8,720 bases of DNA from Deltaproteobacteria bacterium. GTDB lineage: Bacteria; Desulfobacterota; Desulfobacteria; Desulfobacterales; Desulfosalsimonadaceae. Positions 1 to 7,532 of the stretch are shown one piece after another. The position numbers and the translations under genes are program-made. Where the stretch lies: positions 1-8,720 of the forward strand of contig JAJRPH010000251.1 in NCBI GenBank assembly GCA_024280875.1. The letters run 5' to 3'. The notes beneath the pieces are model-generated. The model did no database searches and had not been told where the DNA came from. It worked only from the letters and a program-made list of their open reading frames with translations. The stretch's first letter is position 1. Each line of letters opens with the position of its first letter.

Positions 1-101
1 CCGTCTGGATCAGTATACTGGTAAAACTCGGCAATAACCGGTGCTGATACAAACAACAACAGCATTACTGTTAATAAAACAAATTTGGTCATCAGGTCCA
101 T
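1..101 (-). CDS. Exported DUF4124-like protein, N-terminal part only
   Basis: This is the last gene of the minus-strand operon visible here; its 3' end lies beyond the left edge. The ATG at 101 follows AGAGGAGA at a 6-base spacing; a second in-frame ATG at 92 is less well placed. The 33 visible residues are a signal peptide (MDLMTK, then a hydrophobic stretch ending near APVIA) and the start of the mature chain, EFYQYTDPDG. An aromatic/Tyr-x-Tyr-Thr-Asp-x-Asp-Gly motif directly after the cleavage site is the usual opening of DUF4124 proteins, which are small periplasmic proteins of unknown function found in many proteobacteria. The assignment rests on that motif alone, because the rest of the domain is not visible. 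It lies 92 bases downstream of the preceding gene with no terminator seen between them, so co-transcription with the pilus genes is likely. Confidence 0.7.
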   Translation of the reverse strand, partial: MDLMTKFVLLTVMLLLFVSAPVIAEFYQYTDPD

Positions 102-193
102 TTAAATTCTCCTCTTTGCAAGTGGATCAAGAGCCTTTACATCCGTGCTTATGATTACAGCGGGGCGAAGGTGTAACCCGGGAACCTTGTTGG

Positions 194-580
194 TTATCCT
201 TTTCTAGGGGGCCGGGGCGTCTTCAGGCGCCGGCATTCAACGACCTCTCCTTTTTTATTCAAACGGATACCGACAAGTGTTCCAGTACTGATATTCGGCT
301 TTCTGAAACCAGGTGCGAAATAAATAGTATGATCACTGTAAACCAGCCATTTATCCCCCACAAAATCCAGTGTTACTATGATATCAAAGTATGATTCCGC
401 AATGTTTGTATAATCAATATTGTCTGAGTCAAACTTCGGCACGGGATTGATCTTGATAATACTGTCGACCGAAGACGCATCCTTCTCCCCGGCAGCAACA
501 TTTCCAACAAAAAATATCATCAACAGGGTCAGCATAATCAAGCCATAGCATAACTTGCTGCAAATATGGTGTTCAGACAT
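194..580 (-). CDS. Small exported protein of unknown function downstream of pilY1
   Basis: This 128-residue protein is not assigned to any family I recognise. The start is supported by AAAGGAGA seven bases upstream of the ATG. Residues 1-30 form a signal peptide: a short polar start, a hydrophobic core LIMLTLLMIFFVG and a likely cleavage after NVAA. The mature part is about 98 residues. Residues 60-118 alternate hydrophobic and polar residues with glycines in turns (FVGDKWLVY, GTLVGIRLNKKGEVVECRRL), which reads as a small beta-rich, possibly OB-like domain. The C-terminus is basic and proline-rich (RRLKTPRPPRKG). It begins 65 bases after pilY1 ends, in the same orientation. In Pseudomonas the position after pilY1 is held by pilY2 and pilE; this protein has no prepilin motif and so is not PilE. 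A periplasmic accessory role for PilY1 or pilus assembly is an inference from position only. Confidence 0.8.
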   Translation of the reverse strand: MSEHHICSKLCYGLIMLTLLMIFFVGNVAAGEKDASSVDSIIKINPVPKFDSDNIDYTNIAESYFDIIVTLDFVGDKWLVYSDHTIYFAPGFRKPNISTGTLVGIRLNKKGEVVECRRLKTPRPPRKG

Positions 581-645
581 ATCATTCTCCTTTGATCTGT
601 TTTATTTACATTTTGTCCGATTTAGCAAGCATCCCTGCTCCTAGA

Positions 646-3600
646 TCAGTCAATGATTCTCCAGTAACTTCGGCCCGGCGGATCCGGCGGAACGAGAATG
701 TCATTGATGTTGCCAAAAGCATCCGGCATATAATACCGGTCTTCAATCTGGATGGGTTCAAAAACAATATCACTGAGCTTCTGGCCGGTCTTACCTGGAT
801 CATCATTCTCATCAATGATATTGTCACCATTGGTATCAAATTGTGGTGAATCCGTCCGGCCGCCGGAACAGGCGTCAATCTGGTAAAGAACTGAACTACC
901 GCCGGAAGAGCAAGGCGAATTAGACGGAATGGTACCGATCATGACCGCAACTCCCTCACGCAAGAATGGATCACGGATATTCCGTTCACCCTCGGTAGGC
1001 AGATTGAAATACCATCCCAGGTGACTTCCTGTATCTAAACGCGGATTATAATAGGTAATATCATTTCCAGTTAAAGACACCCATCCTGCAGTTGAGGAGG
1101 AAACGCTTTGCTGCAGGAGTGTAGCAGCCTGCCCGGTATCACTCAGATTGGGATTTTCCGATATATTAGAGAGAAATCGGTCCGTATTAAATATTCCCAG
1201 ATACATTTTTTCGGAAAATTCAACGGATTCTTTGTCTTCCCAGAGTTCCTGCCAGTCCCATACACCGTAAAAAGACTGGGTCCGGGTATCATCAAAATCA
1301 CTTGAATTCAAGTATTGACCGGTTCCGAAAATAACCACATATCCCTCACCGTCCTGGCACGCCGACATCACTTCAGGTACTGTGGTGATCGGCTGTACCT
1401 GACCGTTTCCATTTCTCACCGTGATCAAAGGCTTATCCACAACACCGTTATTAAATGCGATTTTCCAGTCATCTATTGCTTCTCCCCTTAAATCAAACTT
1501 CCACAGGTTTCCCAGCAGGTCCCCGGCAAATGCATAATCAACATTTCCATCAACATCAACATCAACAACAGCAGGTGTGCTGAGACCGTTGCAGCCCTCC
1601 ACTTGGGTATCAAATTTACGAATCACCATTCCGGTGGATGCATCAAGCACATAAAGAATCGCACTCTGGTTGACGCTGTCATATCCATTGCCGAAAATCA
1701 CCACCCAGCCGGCAGCTTGTGTTTTTACGATAAACGCCCGGCTGAAGCTGTATCCCATATCATTATCCTGTGTTGTCGGATATTCCCATTTCACATCGCT
1801 GGCATCCATGGTTACCGGATTAGAGACATCCATGCAGAAATATCCCTTACCGCCCTTGCGCAATCCGCTGACCAGGAGTGACACACTGCCCAGGTTGGCG
1901 ACATAGGGAGTGTTGTCAACAAAATATTTGTGTGAATAGGTCGTCTCTGCAAGATCTTTTAAATGATCAAAGACCAGGTTCGGCACATAGGCAAACATCT
2001 CATCTCCCGTCATTGCATTAAACGCATGAAGCATACCGTCATTAGCACCGATAAACAAAGCCCCCCTGTAATAAACTGGTGCAGAATGAACAATATCGCC
2101 CAGCTTGCTGTTTCTAACCCGAAACGGTCCGCCATGGGCATAATCATTTGAAGTATCCCCCCGGATAAACCTGCTCAGTTGTTCTGATGTTGCTGGATCA
2201 GTATCCAGGGCTGTCCGCTGGCCTTCTGTCAGTTGGGAATAATCAAACATGACGCCGCTGGAGCCGTTGAAAGTAAATATGGTCCTTTCATGCCATGGTG
2301 TCAAATCAAGCTGATGATTAGCAGACCATAATGCCTCGCCCACGTCTCCAGTCTTGACATTGACCGGCAGCGCCGTCACATCACCGAACCAGTTATCCGT
2401 ATTATAAGTTCCCTGATAAATCGTGGAGCCGATCTGCCGCCGAATCGAGTTGGTAGCAAGCGCGGCGGCCGATCCGAGCCGGCTTAGAATATCCTGCTTA
2501 AGTTCATTCAGCGCGTCGACCAGTTCTTCAGGACTGTTGGCGCTGACGTATTTTCCCCTGCCGTTCACTGCAGCATGATACATGTCGTCAATTTTCTGGG
2601 CATCACCGCTTATGGCGGGCCAGGTCGGACAGGTACCCTGCGGACAATCCGGAGTCAGGGTCCGGTCGAGGGTGCCTTCAACACCAAAGGAAAGCGTATA
2701 GGTCACCATGTGCTGATGATCGGCCGGGTCCTGAGTACTGACCGGCACGTCATTTGTCAGGTTGGTCTTTAAATCGTTTTCATAAAAATACATGGCAATA
2801 TCTGCCAGGGTCGAGGAAGAAGAGTCCGCAAACGGAGGGCCATCAAAATCCGTGTCATTGTCGCCGTCTTCATTGCCGAAACCGCTCACTGATCCGTTAT
2901 AATAGCCATCCGTCATGGCAATGCAGAATACCTGCTCGCAGGTGCCGCCCTTATCGGCAATAAAAAACGGATAGGAATCGGTATTGGTATTCATGGGCAA
3001 AGGAGACGGATACAGGCCAGTGCCCATATTTTCACCCTTAAAATATAAACCCACGGATTTGAGGCCGTTGCGCAACGGTGTGGAACCATTTGAATTATAG
3101 GCATAGAGTGTATTCAAAAGTGCCGCGGTCTGGTCATAGGTCACGCCTCCCAGTGTCACGCGCACCGGCAGGGCATATTGTTTCAGGCCGCCGTTGACGG
3201 ACATAAAACCGATATATACCCCCTGCATGGAATTAATGACGTTGGCGACGGCGTTTTTGGCGGTCAGTTCCCTGCGGCGATAAAAAGAATACCAGTTAGC
3301 GAAATTCTGACGTTCTTCCGCATAGGTCCGGTTAGTCACCAGATTGGAGGCCGTTGCCTCCCCAATCGTCATCAGTTCCAGTTCCCCGTCTTCTACTTTA
3401 TCATCTGAATCTTTATCCGTAAACCGGTAATATTCAAACGCACCGCTGGAGGCATCGCCATTTAAATTGACCAGGAACGTACTACCGTTATTCTGGACAT
3501 AGTAGTGGGAACGATTGATGTCAATATCCCCGTTCACAATGGGAACCGCCGGCACAAAGGCCACCGCATCCGCGGATACGCTGTCCCAGCTGGTACTGTC

Positions 3601-4941
3601 CACATAATGTTCCAGGTAGACCGTCCCGACACCTGAAGCAAACGTCTGGTCAGCTGCCAGCAGCACCCACGTGCTTCCGTCTACCCGCTGGGATACAGAA
3701 TAGGTGATGCCGTTAATCACATAGTGCACATTATCGGAACGGTAACTGCGTGCCTCATAATTGACCAGCACATGATATTTTACGGCCGGATCCAGGTTGT
3801 TGGCCGTCCACCGGGCCCAGTAACTTCCGGTATCAGCAGAATAAAGATAATTGTCCCCGATTTGGTTGCCGGTGGTATACTCGCTCCAGTTGGTACTGGC
3901 TTCAAATAACACATCACCAGCAGGTGGTATTTCAATAGGAATCAGCATGGCTGCGTCAGCACAGCACCGGTCCTTGGATGTGGAGCGGCAATCATGTCTT
4001 AATTCAATCCGCGCATTACCGTCAAAACTGAGGTTTTCACCCAGCAGCACCCATTTGCCGCCGTTGTTGCGCTGATTAATATACTTCTGGGCGACCTGGT
4101 TCCCGTTTTGATCATATGCCAGGTAATGGACGTCTGTTGCACGGTTGTTAGAATCAACATACCAGACATAGGCATTATAATTACCTGCACTCAGGCCGGA
4201 AAAATCCCATCTGGCCCTGTATGAGCCCTTAGTACTGGAGTACAGGTAATTTGACCCGTAATCTTTGCTTGAGGTCCATGGTTTCCAATTGCCGCCGCTC
4301 CAGTCAGATTCAGAAAAACCCGGATCAAGGTTATCCATGATGATAGGGTCTCCTTGCACAGGTGGCGGCGGGGTATTTTCATTATCCACAATGACCACAC
4401 CGTCATCACTTATATCCCAGGAGGCAGCAGCATCGCCGGCAAACTGATGATAAATATGGCTCAAGTCCAGGGTACTGCCGCTGTTGACCGGGTTGGACCG
4501 GGGATCATCCGGATCCGCATTGGTCTTAGTGGGCCATGGCGTATAAATTGATCCCGGATTGTAATACAAACTGTTGTAACCGGACCATTGGGATTTCCAC
4601 CGCATTTTATTGGTGACGCTGTCTTCAAGATTATCGTCATAGGGATCGCTGGTATAATTGTCATCACCAGGATCTGAAAAAATATATTCATACCCGCTGA
4701 AAACGCCGGAGGATTCGGGCGGCGGGCACATGGCGGACCAATCCATGCTTCCGGAGTCGTCAATTAAAAACATAACAATTCCGGGAGCGGACTGTTCCTG
4801 GGTATCAAGCGGTACATCCGCTAAATCAATACATCCGGCATGCAGAACGGATACGCCGGCCAGCACCAGGAAAATGACGCCTGTAAACCGGAAAAGTCTA
4901 TTAAGGACATGTCTTGATAATAATAAAAATGAAAATTTCAT
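646..4941 (-). CDS. pilY1: PilY1-family type IV pilus tip adhesin/assembly factor with golvesin-like insert
   Basis: This is a 1431-residue secreted protein (1437 if the ATG at 4959 is used). Family members sit at the pilus tip, promote pilus extension and adhesion, and are calcium-regulated. Residues 1-35 are a signal peptide ending near VLHA. Residues 55-68 hold the VWA metal motif DDSGS (D61, S63, S65); the other expected MIDAS residues are T621 (GSTPL) and D677 (MTDG). PilY1-typical strings follow: YYNPGSIYTPW, and NFANWYSFYRRR at 546-557. Residues ~200-335 and ~342-464 are two related modules resembling golvesin C-terminal domains, an insertion not usual for the family. An RGD lies at 927-929. 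The C-terminal beta-propeller contains a calcium loop D1127-x-D1129-x-D1131-x3-D1135 followed by AGDLLGNLWKFDL, then GWYFNLP near 1309 and a second acidic loop DTNGDNIIDEN near 1369. The protein is longer than Pseudomonas PilY1 (about 1160 residues), largely because of the insert. Family call certain; domain limits approximate. Confidence 0.95.
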   Translation of the reverse strand: MKFSFLLLSRHVLNRLFRFTGVIFLVLAGVSVLHAGCIDLADVPLDTQEQSAPGIVMFLIDDSGSMDWSAMCPPPESSGVFSGYEYIFSDPGDDNYTSDPYDDNLEDSVTNKMRWKSQWSGYNSLYYNPGSIYTPWPTKTNADPDDPRSNPVNSGSTLDLSHIYHQFAGDAAASWDISDDGVVIVDNENTPPPPVQGDPIIMDNLDPGFSESDWSGGNWKPWTSSKDYGSNYLYSSTKGSYRARWDFSGLSAGNYNAYVWYVDSNNRATDVHYLAYDQNGNQVAQKYINQRNNGGKWVLLGENLSFDGNARIELRHDCRSTSKDRCCADAAMLIPIEIPPAGDVLFEASTNWSEYTTGNQIGDNYLYSADTGSYWARWTANNLDPAVKYHVLVNYEARSYRSDNVHYVINGITYSVSQRVDGSTWVLLAADQTFASGVGTVYLEHYVDSTSWDSVSADAVAFVPAVPIVNGDIDINRSHYYVQNNGSTFLVNLNGDASSGAFEYYRFTDKDSDDKVEDGELELMTIGEATASNLVTNRTYAEERQNFANWYSFYRRRELTAKNAVANVINSMQGVYIGFMSVNGGLKQYALPVRVTLGGVTYDQTAALLNTLYAYNSNGSTPLRNGLKSVGLYFKGENMGTGLYPSPLPMNTNTDSYPFFIADKGGTCEQVFCIAMTDGYYNGSVSGFGNEDGDNDTDFDGPPFADSSSSTLADIAMYFYENDLKTNLTNDVPVSTQDPADHQHMVTYTLSFGVEGTLDRTLTPDCPQGTCPTWPAISGDAQKIDDMYHAAVNGRGKYVSANSPEELVDALNELKQDILSRLGSAAALATNSIRRQIGSTIYQGTYNTDNWFGDVTALPVNVKTGDVGEALWSANHQLDLTPWHERTIFTFNGSSGVMFDYSQLTEGQRTALDTDPATSEQLSRFIRGDTSNDYAHGGPFRVRNSKLGDIVHSAPVYYRGALFIGANDGMLHAFNAMTGDEMFAYVPNLVFDHLKDLAETTYSHKYFVDNTPYVANLGSVSLLVSGLRKGGKGYFCMDVSNPVTMDASDVKWEYPTTQDNDMGYSFSRAFIVKTQAAGWVVIFGNGYDSVNQSAILYVLDASTGMVIRKFDTQVEGCNGLSTPAVVDVDVDGNVDYAFAGDLLGNLWKFDLRGEAIDDWKIAFNNGVVDKPLITVRNGNGQVQPITTVPEVMSACQDGEGYVVIFGTGQYLNSSDFDDTRTQSFYGVWDWQELWEDKESVEFSEKMYLGIFNTDRFLSNISENPNLSDTGQAATLLQQSVSSSTAGWVSLTGNDITYYNPRLDTGSHLGWYFNLPTEGERNIRDPFLREGVAVMIGTIPSNSPCSSGGSSVLYQIDACSGGRTDSPQFDTNGDNIIDENDDPGKTGQKLSDIVFEPIQIEDRYYMPDAFGNINDILVPPDPPGRSYWRIID
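1537..1563 (-). other. Calcium-binding loop of the PilY1 beta-propeller
   Basis: These codons specify DVDVDGNVD (residues 1127-1135), with acidic residues at loop positions 1, 3, 5 and 9 and the propeller string AGDLLGNLWKFDL directly after. In Pseudomonas aeruginosa PilY1 the equivalent DxDxDxxxD loop binds calcium and controls the balance between pilus extension and retraction. All four acidic ligands are kept here, so calcium binding is likely. Confidence 0.75.
1548..1565 (-). repeat. Three CATCAA hexamers within the PilY1 calcium-loop codons
   Basis: The plus strand reads CATCAACATCAACATCAA. On the coding strand this is three TTGATG units that specify alternating Val-Asp residues. The repeat keeps frame, so gain or loss of one unit would add or remove a Val-Asp pair in the calcium loop without breaking the gene. 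Confidence 0.7.
3550..4344 (-). repeat. Two tandem golvesin-C-like modules inside the PilY1 VWA domain
   Basis: This segment of pilY1 encodes two diverged copies of one ~125-135-residue module, at about 3937-4344 and 3550-3918. Shared landmarks in the same order are DYGSNYLYSSTKGSYRARW versus IGDNYLYSADTGSYWARW, a VHY segment (DVHYLAYD versus NVHYVING), GKWVLLGE versus STWVLLAA, and a closing ADAAMLIP versus ADAVAFVP. This order (a trp/ser-rich opening, GSYxARW, a central beta sandwich, WxxLG, then ADA near the end) is what I know from golvesin C-terminal-like domains, found on secreted enzymes and surface proteins and presumed to bind carbohydrate or another ligand. The first copy has three extra cysteines (C318, C326 and C327 in the 1431-residue numbering). 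A proline linker, NTPPPPVQGDP, precedes the pair. Confidence 0.7.
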
Positions 4942-4947
4942 ATACGA

Positions 4948-4956
4948 CCTGCCTTT
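4948..4956 (-). promoter_or_regulatory. Ribosome binding site that decides the pilY1 start
   Basis: The coding strand reads AAAGGCAGG, then six bases, then the ATG at 4941. The alternative ATG at 4959 has a purine-rich GAGGG directly abutting it, which is too close for normal Shine-Dalgarno pairing. The downstream start also gives a cleaner signal peptide beginning MKFSFLLL. Confidence 0.55.
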
Positions 4957-5009
4957 CATCCCTCATGAGTCATTTCATCATCTTGACGGTTACTTAGGTA
5001 TTATTGAGA

Positions 5010-5031
5010 AATTAACCAGTAATTAACCAGT
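5010..5031. repeat. Perfect 11-bp tandem duplication in the pilX-pilY1 gap
   Basis: AATTAACCAGT occurs twice head to tail in the 110-base gap between the end of pilX and the pilY1 start. On the transcribed strand it is ACTGGTTAATT repeated. Eleven bases is about one helical turn, so it could be a direct-repeat protein site or simply a replication-slippage duplication. No convincing promoter elements were found beside it. Confidence 0.7.
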
Positions 5032-5051
5032 GAAATATTAAAATTAATTTT

Positions 5052-5660
5052 CTAAATCTTTTTTTCCACGCCGATCTGTATCCGGGTCACGCCGTAACGG
5101 TCGGAAACATATTCCCCCAGAATTCTGCCGGTCCGCCGGGTCGGCTGGGTGGCTTTTAAACTATATCCAGGAGCGGCATCCCACCCAACAAAGGCATATC
5201 TTAGCCTCCCCGCGGCAGCTTCTCTGCGTCCGTTTATAATGTCTAGGGCTCCACTGGTAACTGCATTCGGAATAGCCGAGTTCGTAGCATCCATGATCTG
5301 CCCGACAACCGTACCACCGTACCAGAGCCCGTCATTAACCGACCAAAGTTCCTTGCTGTGGATCCAGTTTACCGTTGTTGTACTCGGGAGGAGGTCATCC
5401 GGCGTAAAACCGTCCGGGCTGAGGCCGGTGACCGGATCCAGAACATCCATATCAATGATAACCTGAAGCGCTTCCAGCACAGCAGTGTCAACGACCTGAA
5501 TATTCTGCTTCTGAACCGCCATGTTGCGCACAATAAATGATTCAGTAATGGTTGAATTAATCGAACTGATTCCGATAATGGAAAGTATTGCAAGAATCAG
5601 TATCGTATATATAATAAGCGACCCTTTCTGGTTATCTATTGTAGATATTTTATTGTTCAT
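5052..5660 (-). CDS. pilX: PilX-type minor pilin
   Basis: This 202-residue protein has a short leader (MNNKISTIDNQKG) followed by the hydrophobic helix SLIIYTILILAILSIIGISS, with prepilin peptidase cleavage expected after G13. The helix then runs into the PilX N-terminal pattern: a polar stretch ESFIVRNMAVQKQN and an AVLEAL helix near residue 60. Position +5 of the mature chain is Tyr, not the Glu of most pilins; loss of Glu5 is typical of the PilX/GspK branch, which caps the filament tip. The rest (70-202) is a globular periplasmic domain with few strong landmarks, ending DRYGVTRIQIGVEKKI. The start is supported by ACGAGGT 8-9 bases upstream. It lies between pilV and pilY1 (66 and about 110 bases), the usual place for pilX, and is expected to link the pilin complex to PilY1. 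The call rests on the N-terminus, length and position. Confidence 0.85.
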   Translation of the reverse strand: MNNKISTIDNQKGSLIIYTILILAILSIIGISSINSTITESFIVRNMAVQKQNIQVVDTAVLEALQVIIDMDVLDPVTGLSPDGFTPDDLLPSTTTVNWIHSKELWSVNDGLWYGGTVVGQIMDATNSAIPNAVTSGALDIINGRREAAAGRLRYAFVGWDAAPGYSLKATQPTRRTGRILGEYVSDRYGVTRIQIGVEKKI

Positions 5661-5726
5661 TTTAAAAGACCTCGTAAACTTTAAAGATTCTGCCGAAATA
5701 AATATTGGCCATATATTTACTATCAG

Positions 5727-6236
5727 TTATGTATCAGTGGACCAAACCTTGGCCACGTCAAGCTGGGCCAGGATGTCAGTAGCATCCGTATCCGTGGTCA
5801 CCCAGACCGTAATGGTTTTGGAGCGTGTTAATGTTTGCCCGGCTATATAGATATTCACAGGATATGCAGCCAGCGGCACATCATCATTTATTGTCCAGTT
5901 AACGGTATAATTACCAGTCCAGTCACCGTTATCAGTATGATTACCGGCTGCCAGATCCGGCATGACATCATAATTATCCGTCGTGCCGTCACCATCATCA
6001 TCGACATTATTACCATCCGCGTAAAAAGGCAGGGACATCAGCTTCTCTGTCTGGGTTTCCGCCAGCATCAATGCTTCGGTGATCCGGCGTGAACTATTGG
6101 TACTATTGAGCGCATTGATTTGCATGGCGCCGACTGCCATAAACCCAATGGCAAAAATAGCTACCGCGATAATTACTTCTATGAATGTGAACCCCCGGTT
6201 GTCCATTTTATTGAGATTATGCGCTTTTGCGTTCAC
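5727..6236 (-). CDS. pilV: PilV-type minor pilin with calcium-loop-like motif
   Basis: This 169-residue prepilin has the leader MNAKAHNLNKMDNRG, cleavage after G15, and a mature N-terminus FTFIEVIIAVAIFAIG with Glu at +5. The string AIGFMAVGAMQINALNS followed by EALMLAETQTEKLMSLPF matches the PilV pattern (helix, then Asn/Ser/Thr-rich bend, then an A-x-x-LAE helix). Residues 79-87 form D-x-D-G-D-G-x-x-D, a canonical EF-hand-like loop, placed directly after the first helix. The C-terminal half is beta-rich (NYTVNWTIND, TLTRSKTITVWVTT). Its role is as a minor pilin in the tip/priming complex of the type IV pilus, anchored in the inner membrane before assembly. It sits 32 bases after pilW and 66 bases before pilX. 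The order W-then-V is swapped relative to Pseudomonas. The family call is firm; calcium binding is inferred. Confidence 0.9.
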   Translation of the reverse strand: MNAKAHNLNKMDNRGFTFIEVIIAVAIFAIGFMAVGAMQINALNSTNSSRRITEALMLAETQTEKLMSLPFYADGNNVDDDGDGTTDNYDVMPDLAAGNHTDNGDWTGNYTVNWTINDDVPLAAYPVNIYIAGQTLTRSKTITVWVTTDTDATDILAQLDVAKVWSTDT

Positions 6237-6268
6237 GTCAAAAACTCCTTTGCAGCCAATATTTCTGT

Positions 6269-7003
6269 TTAATTACGAATAGCAACCGATGAAGTAAAAC
6301 TCAGGCGACGGAAATCATCATTTTGAGCCGGCAGAATAACAGCTCTCTGTTGATTCCTGTAAACCGTATTGTCTGTATACGTTCGTAATAATCCGCGTAT
6401 CTCCTGCCCTCCCCTTGCAACAAGGGTCACCTCAATATATTCGATATTATTTAGATTCGCTGCCGCCACCGGCGATGCCAGTATATCCGGATCACCATCA
6501 GCATCTGCCGGGGTATTGGTGTTATCCGGCGCCAGGTACACAAAATTCAACGCATCAATATTTAAGGCAATAGGCTGCAGTGCGCCACCACCGGTCGCCC
6601 TGCCAAGATTACAGGGCGTTCCGTCTGCAATCCCGTTTCCATCCGCGTCATTTGTTAAGGCATATCTGATAATTTCATTGGGATCATTCGTGTCTCCATC
6701 TGATTCACCAAAGGTGCTGCCAGTAATATCCATAGAAAAATTCAGGTTTGCATTGCCGGCAGTTATAAATCCGGAATTAGCATTCTGAGTGGGATCACAT
6801 TTAGCCATGCGAATTTCATCTGCCATTCTTTGAAGCGCTGCCCGTGCTCCCTGGGTCATCTCAAGAGAAGTATCCTGAGATATCTGCCCCGTGACCTGTG
6901 CTAAAAAAACAGATGCAACAGCTGCCATGGCCATTCCGGAAATGGCCATGGCGATCATTAATTCTATCAGCGTAAATCCGTTTTTGATAACTGGTTTTAT
7001 CAT
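6269..7003 (-). CDS. pilW: PilW-type minor pilin
   Basis: This 244-residue prepilin has a nine-residue leader (MIKPVIKNG) and the class III motif G|FTLIELMIAMAISG, Glu at +5. It continues with the PilW-typical segment GARAALQRMADEIRMAKC (residues 52-69), in which an Arg-rich helix follows the membrane helix. Residues 119-127 are D-A-D-G-N-G-I-A-D, an EF-hand-like loop, and D167-x-D169-G-D171 is a second short acidic loop. Cysteines 69 and 131 could form the disulfide seen in many minor pilins. The end of the protein (IEYIEVTLVARGGQEI, then RRLSFTSSVAIRN) is the usual closing beta sheet of PilW proteins. The start is supported by AAGGACAGG just upstream of the ATG. It follows the GspH/FimT-type gene by 45 bases and precedes pilV by 32 bases. 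It is expected to act with PilV, PilX and the GspH-like pilin in priming pilus assembly at the inner membrane. Confidence 0.93.
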   Translation of the reverse strand: MIKPVIKNGFTLIELMIAMAISGMAMAAVASVFLAQVTGQISQDTSLEMTQGARAALQRMADEIRMAKCDPTQNANSGFITAGNANLNFSMDITGSTFGESDGDTNDPNEIIRYALTNDADGNGIADGTPCNLGRATGGGALQPIALNIDALNFVYLAPDNTNTPADADGDPDILASPVAAANLNNIEYIEVTLVARGGQEIRGLLRTYTDNTVYRNQQRAVILPAQNDDFRRLSFTSSVAIRN

Positions 7004-7048
7004 TGCCTGTCCTTTATTTTGGTCTTTATTACACCCAAAAGTATGTTT

Positions 7049-7495
7049 TTATTGAATTCGTGAATTTCCGGTGATGTTTACAATAATACTTCTTGAATCG
7101 CCTTTCTGATTGGTAAAAATAACACTGCCGATACCACTTGACGGCAATCCCCTGTTGTTATAGCTCAGTACGCTGTTTCCGCCAAAATTGGCAGACAGTA
7201 TAATTCCGGGTCGTAAATTCGTCGTCACGACTTTGACTGTGCCTGTGCTGCGATTACTATGAGAAGATATAATTCTTTTAGCCCCGGAATCAAATGTAAT
7301 CGTTACAGTAGAATTTTCTTTTATAGCGCTCTGTCTTGCTCCCTGGATAATTGACTGAACTTCCCGCGCCATGCTGTTAAGTTGATGATTATCTCGCCAG
7401 CTGACTATATTCGGGATGGAAATTCCTGCAAGTATACCAATAATTGCAATAACAATCATCAATTCCATAATGGTAAACCCGGCATTGTCTTTCAT
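7049..7495 (-). CDS. fimT: GspH/FimT (FimU-like) minor pseudopilin, first gene of operon
   Basis: This 148-residue prepilin has the leader MKDNAG and the mature N-terminus FTIMELMIVIAIIGILAGISIPNI, with Glu at +5 and Pro at +22. The following REVQSIIQGARQSAIKENSTVTITFD is the characteristic GspH/FimT pattern: an amphipathic helix with R-x-x-A, then the first strand. The rest is beta-rich with Gly/Asn turns (NRGLPSSGIGSVIFTNQKGD), as in the GspH fold, and the length is normal for the family. The start is supported by AGGAGG eight bases upstream of the ATG. As the operon-proximal gene it is the position where FimU or FimT is found in minor pilin clusters; sequence alone does not separate FimT from FimU, so the symbol is a family label. 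It is predicted to join PilV, PilW and PilX in the tip-priming complex. Confidence 0.9.
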   Translation of the reverse strand: MKDNAGFTIMELMIVIAIIGILAGISIPNIVSWRDNHQLNSMAREVQSIIQGARQSAIKENSTVTITFDSGAKRIISSHSNRSTGTVKVVTTNLRPGIILSANFGGNSVLSYNNRGLPSSGIGSVIFTNQKGDSRSIIVNITGNSRIQ

Positions 7496-7532
7496 TCGAT
7501 AGACCTCCTATTTCGTGTCTGACAAATATTGA

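Noticed and set aside
4812..4850. Possible lipobox (HAGC) at the end of the PilY1 signal peptide
   Set aside because: The -3 residue is His rather than Leu/Val/Ile, and PilY1 proteins with a Cys at the mature start are known as non-lipoproteins; signal peptidase I cleavage after HA is more likely.
4942..4959. Upstream ATG at 4959 as the pilY1 start
   Set aside because: Its only purine-rich stretch abuts the ATG directly; the ATG at 4941 has a properly spaced AAAGGCAGG.
592..6788. Numerous plus-strand open frames opposite the pilus genes (for example 592-849, 4658-5026, 5521-5850, 6369-6788)
   Set aside because: All are antisense shadows of genes with strong family signatures; none shows a domain or a ribosome binding site of its own.
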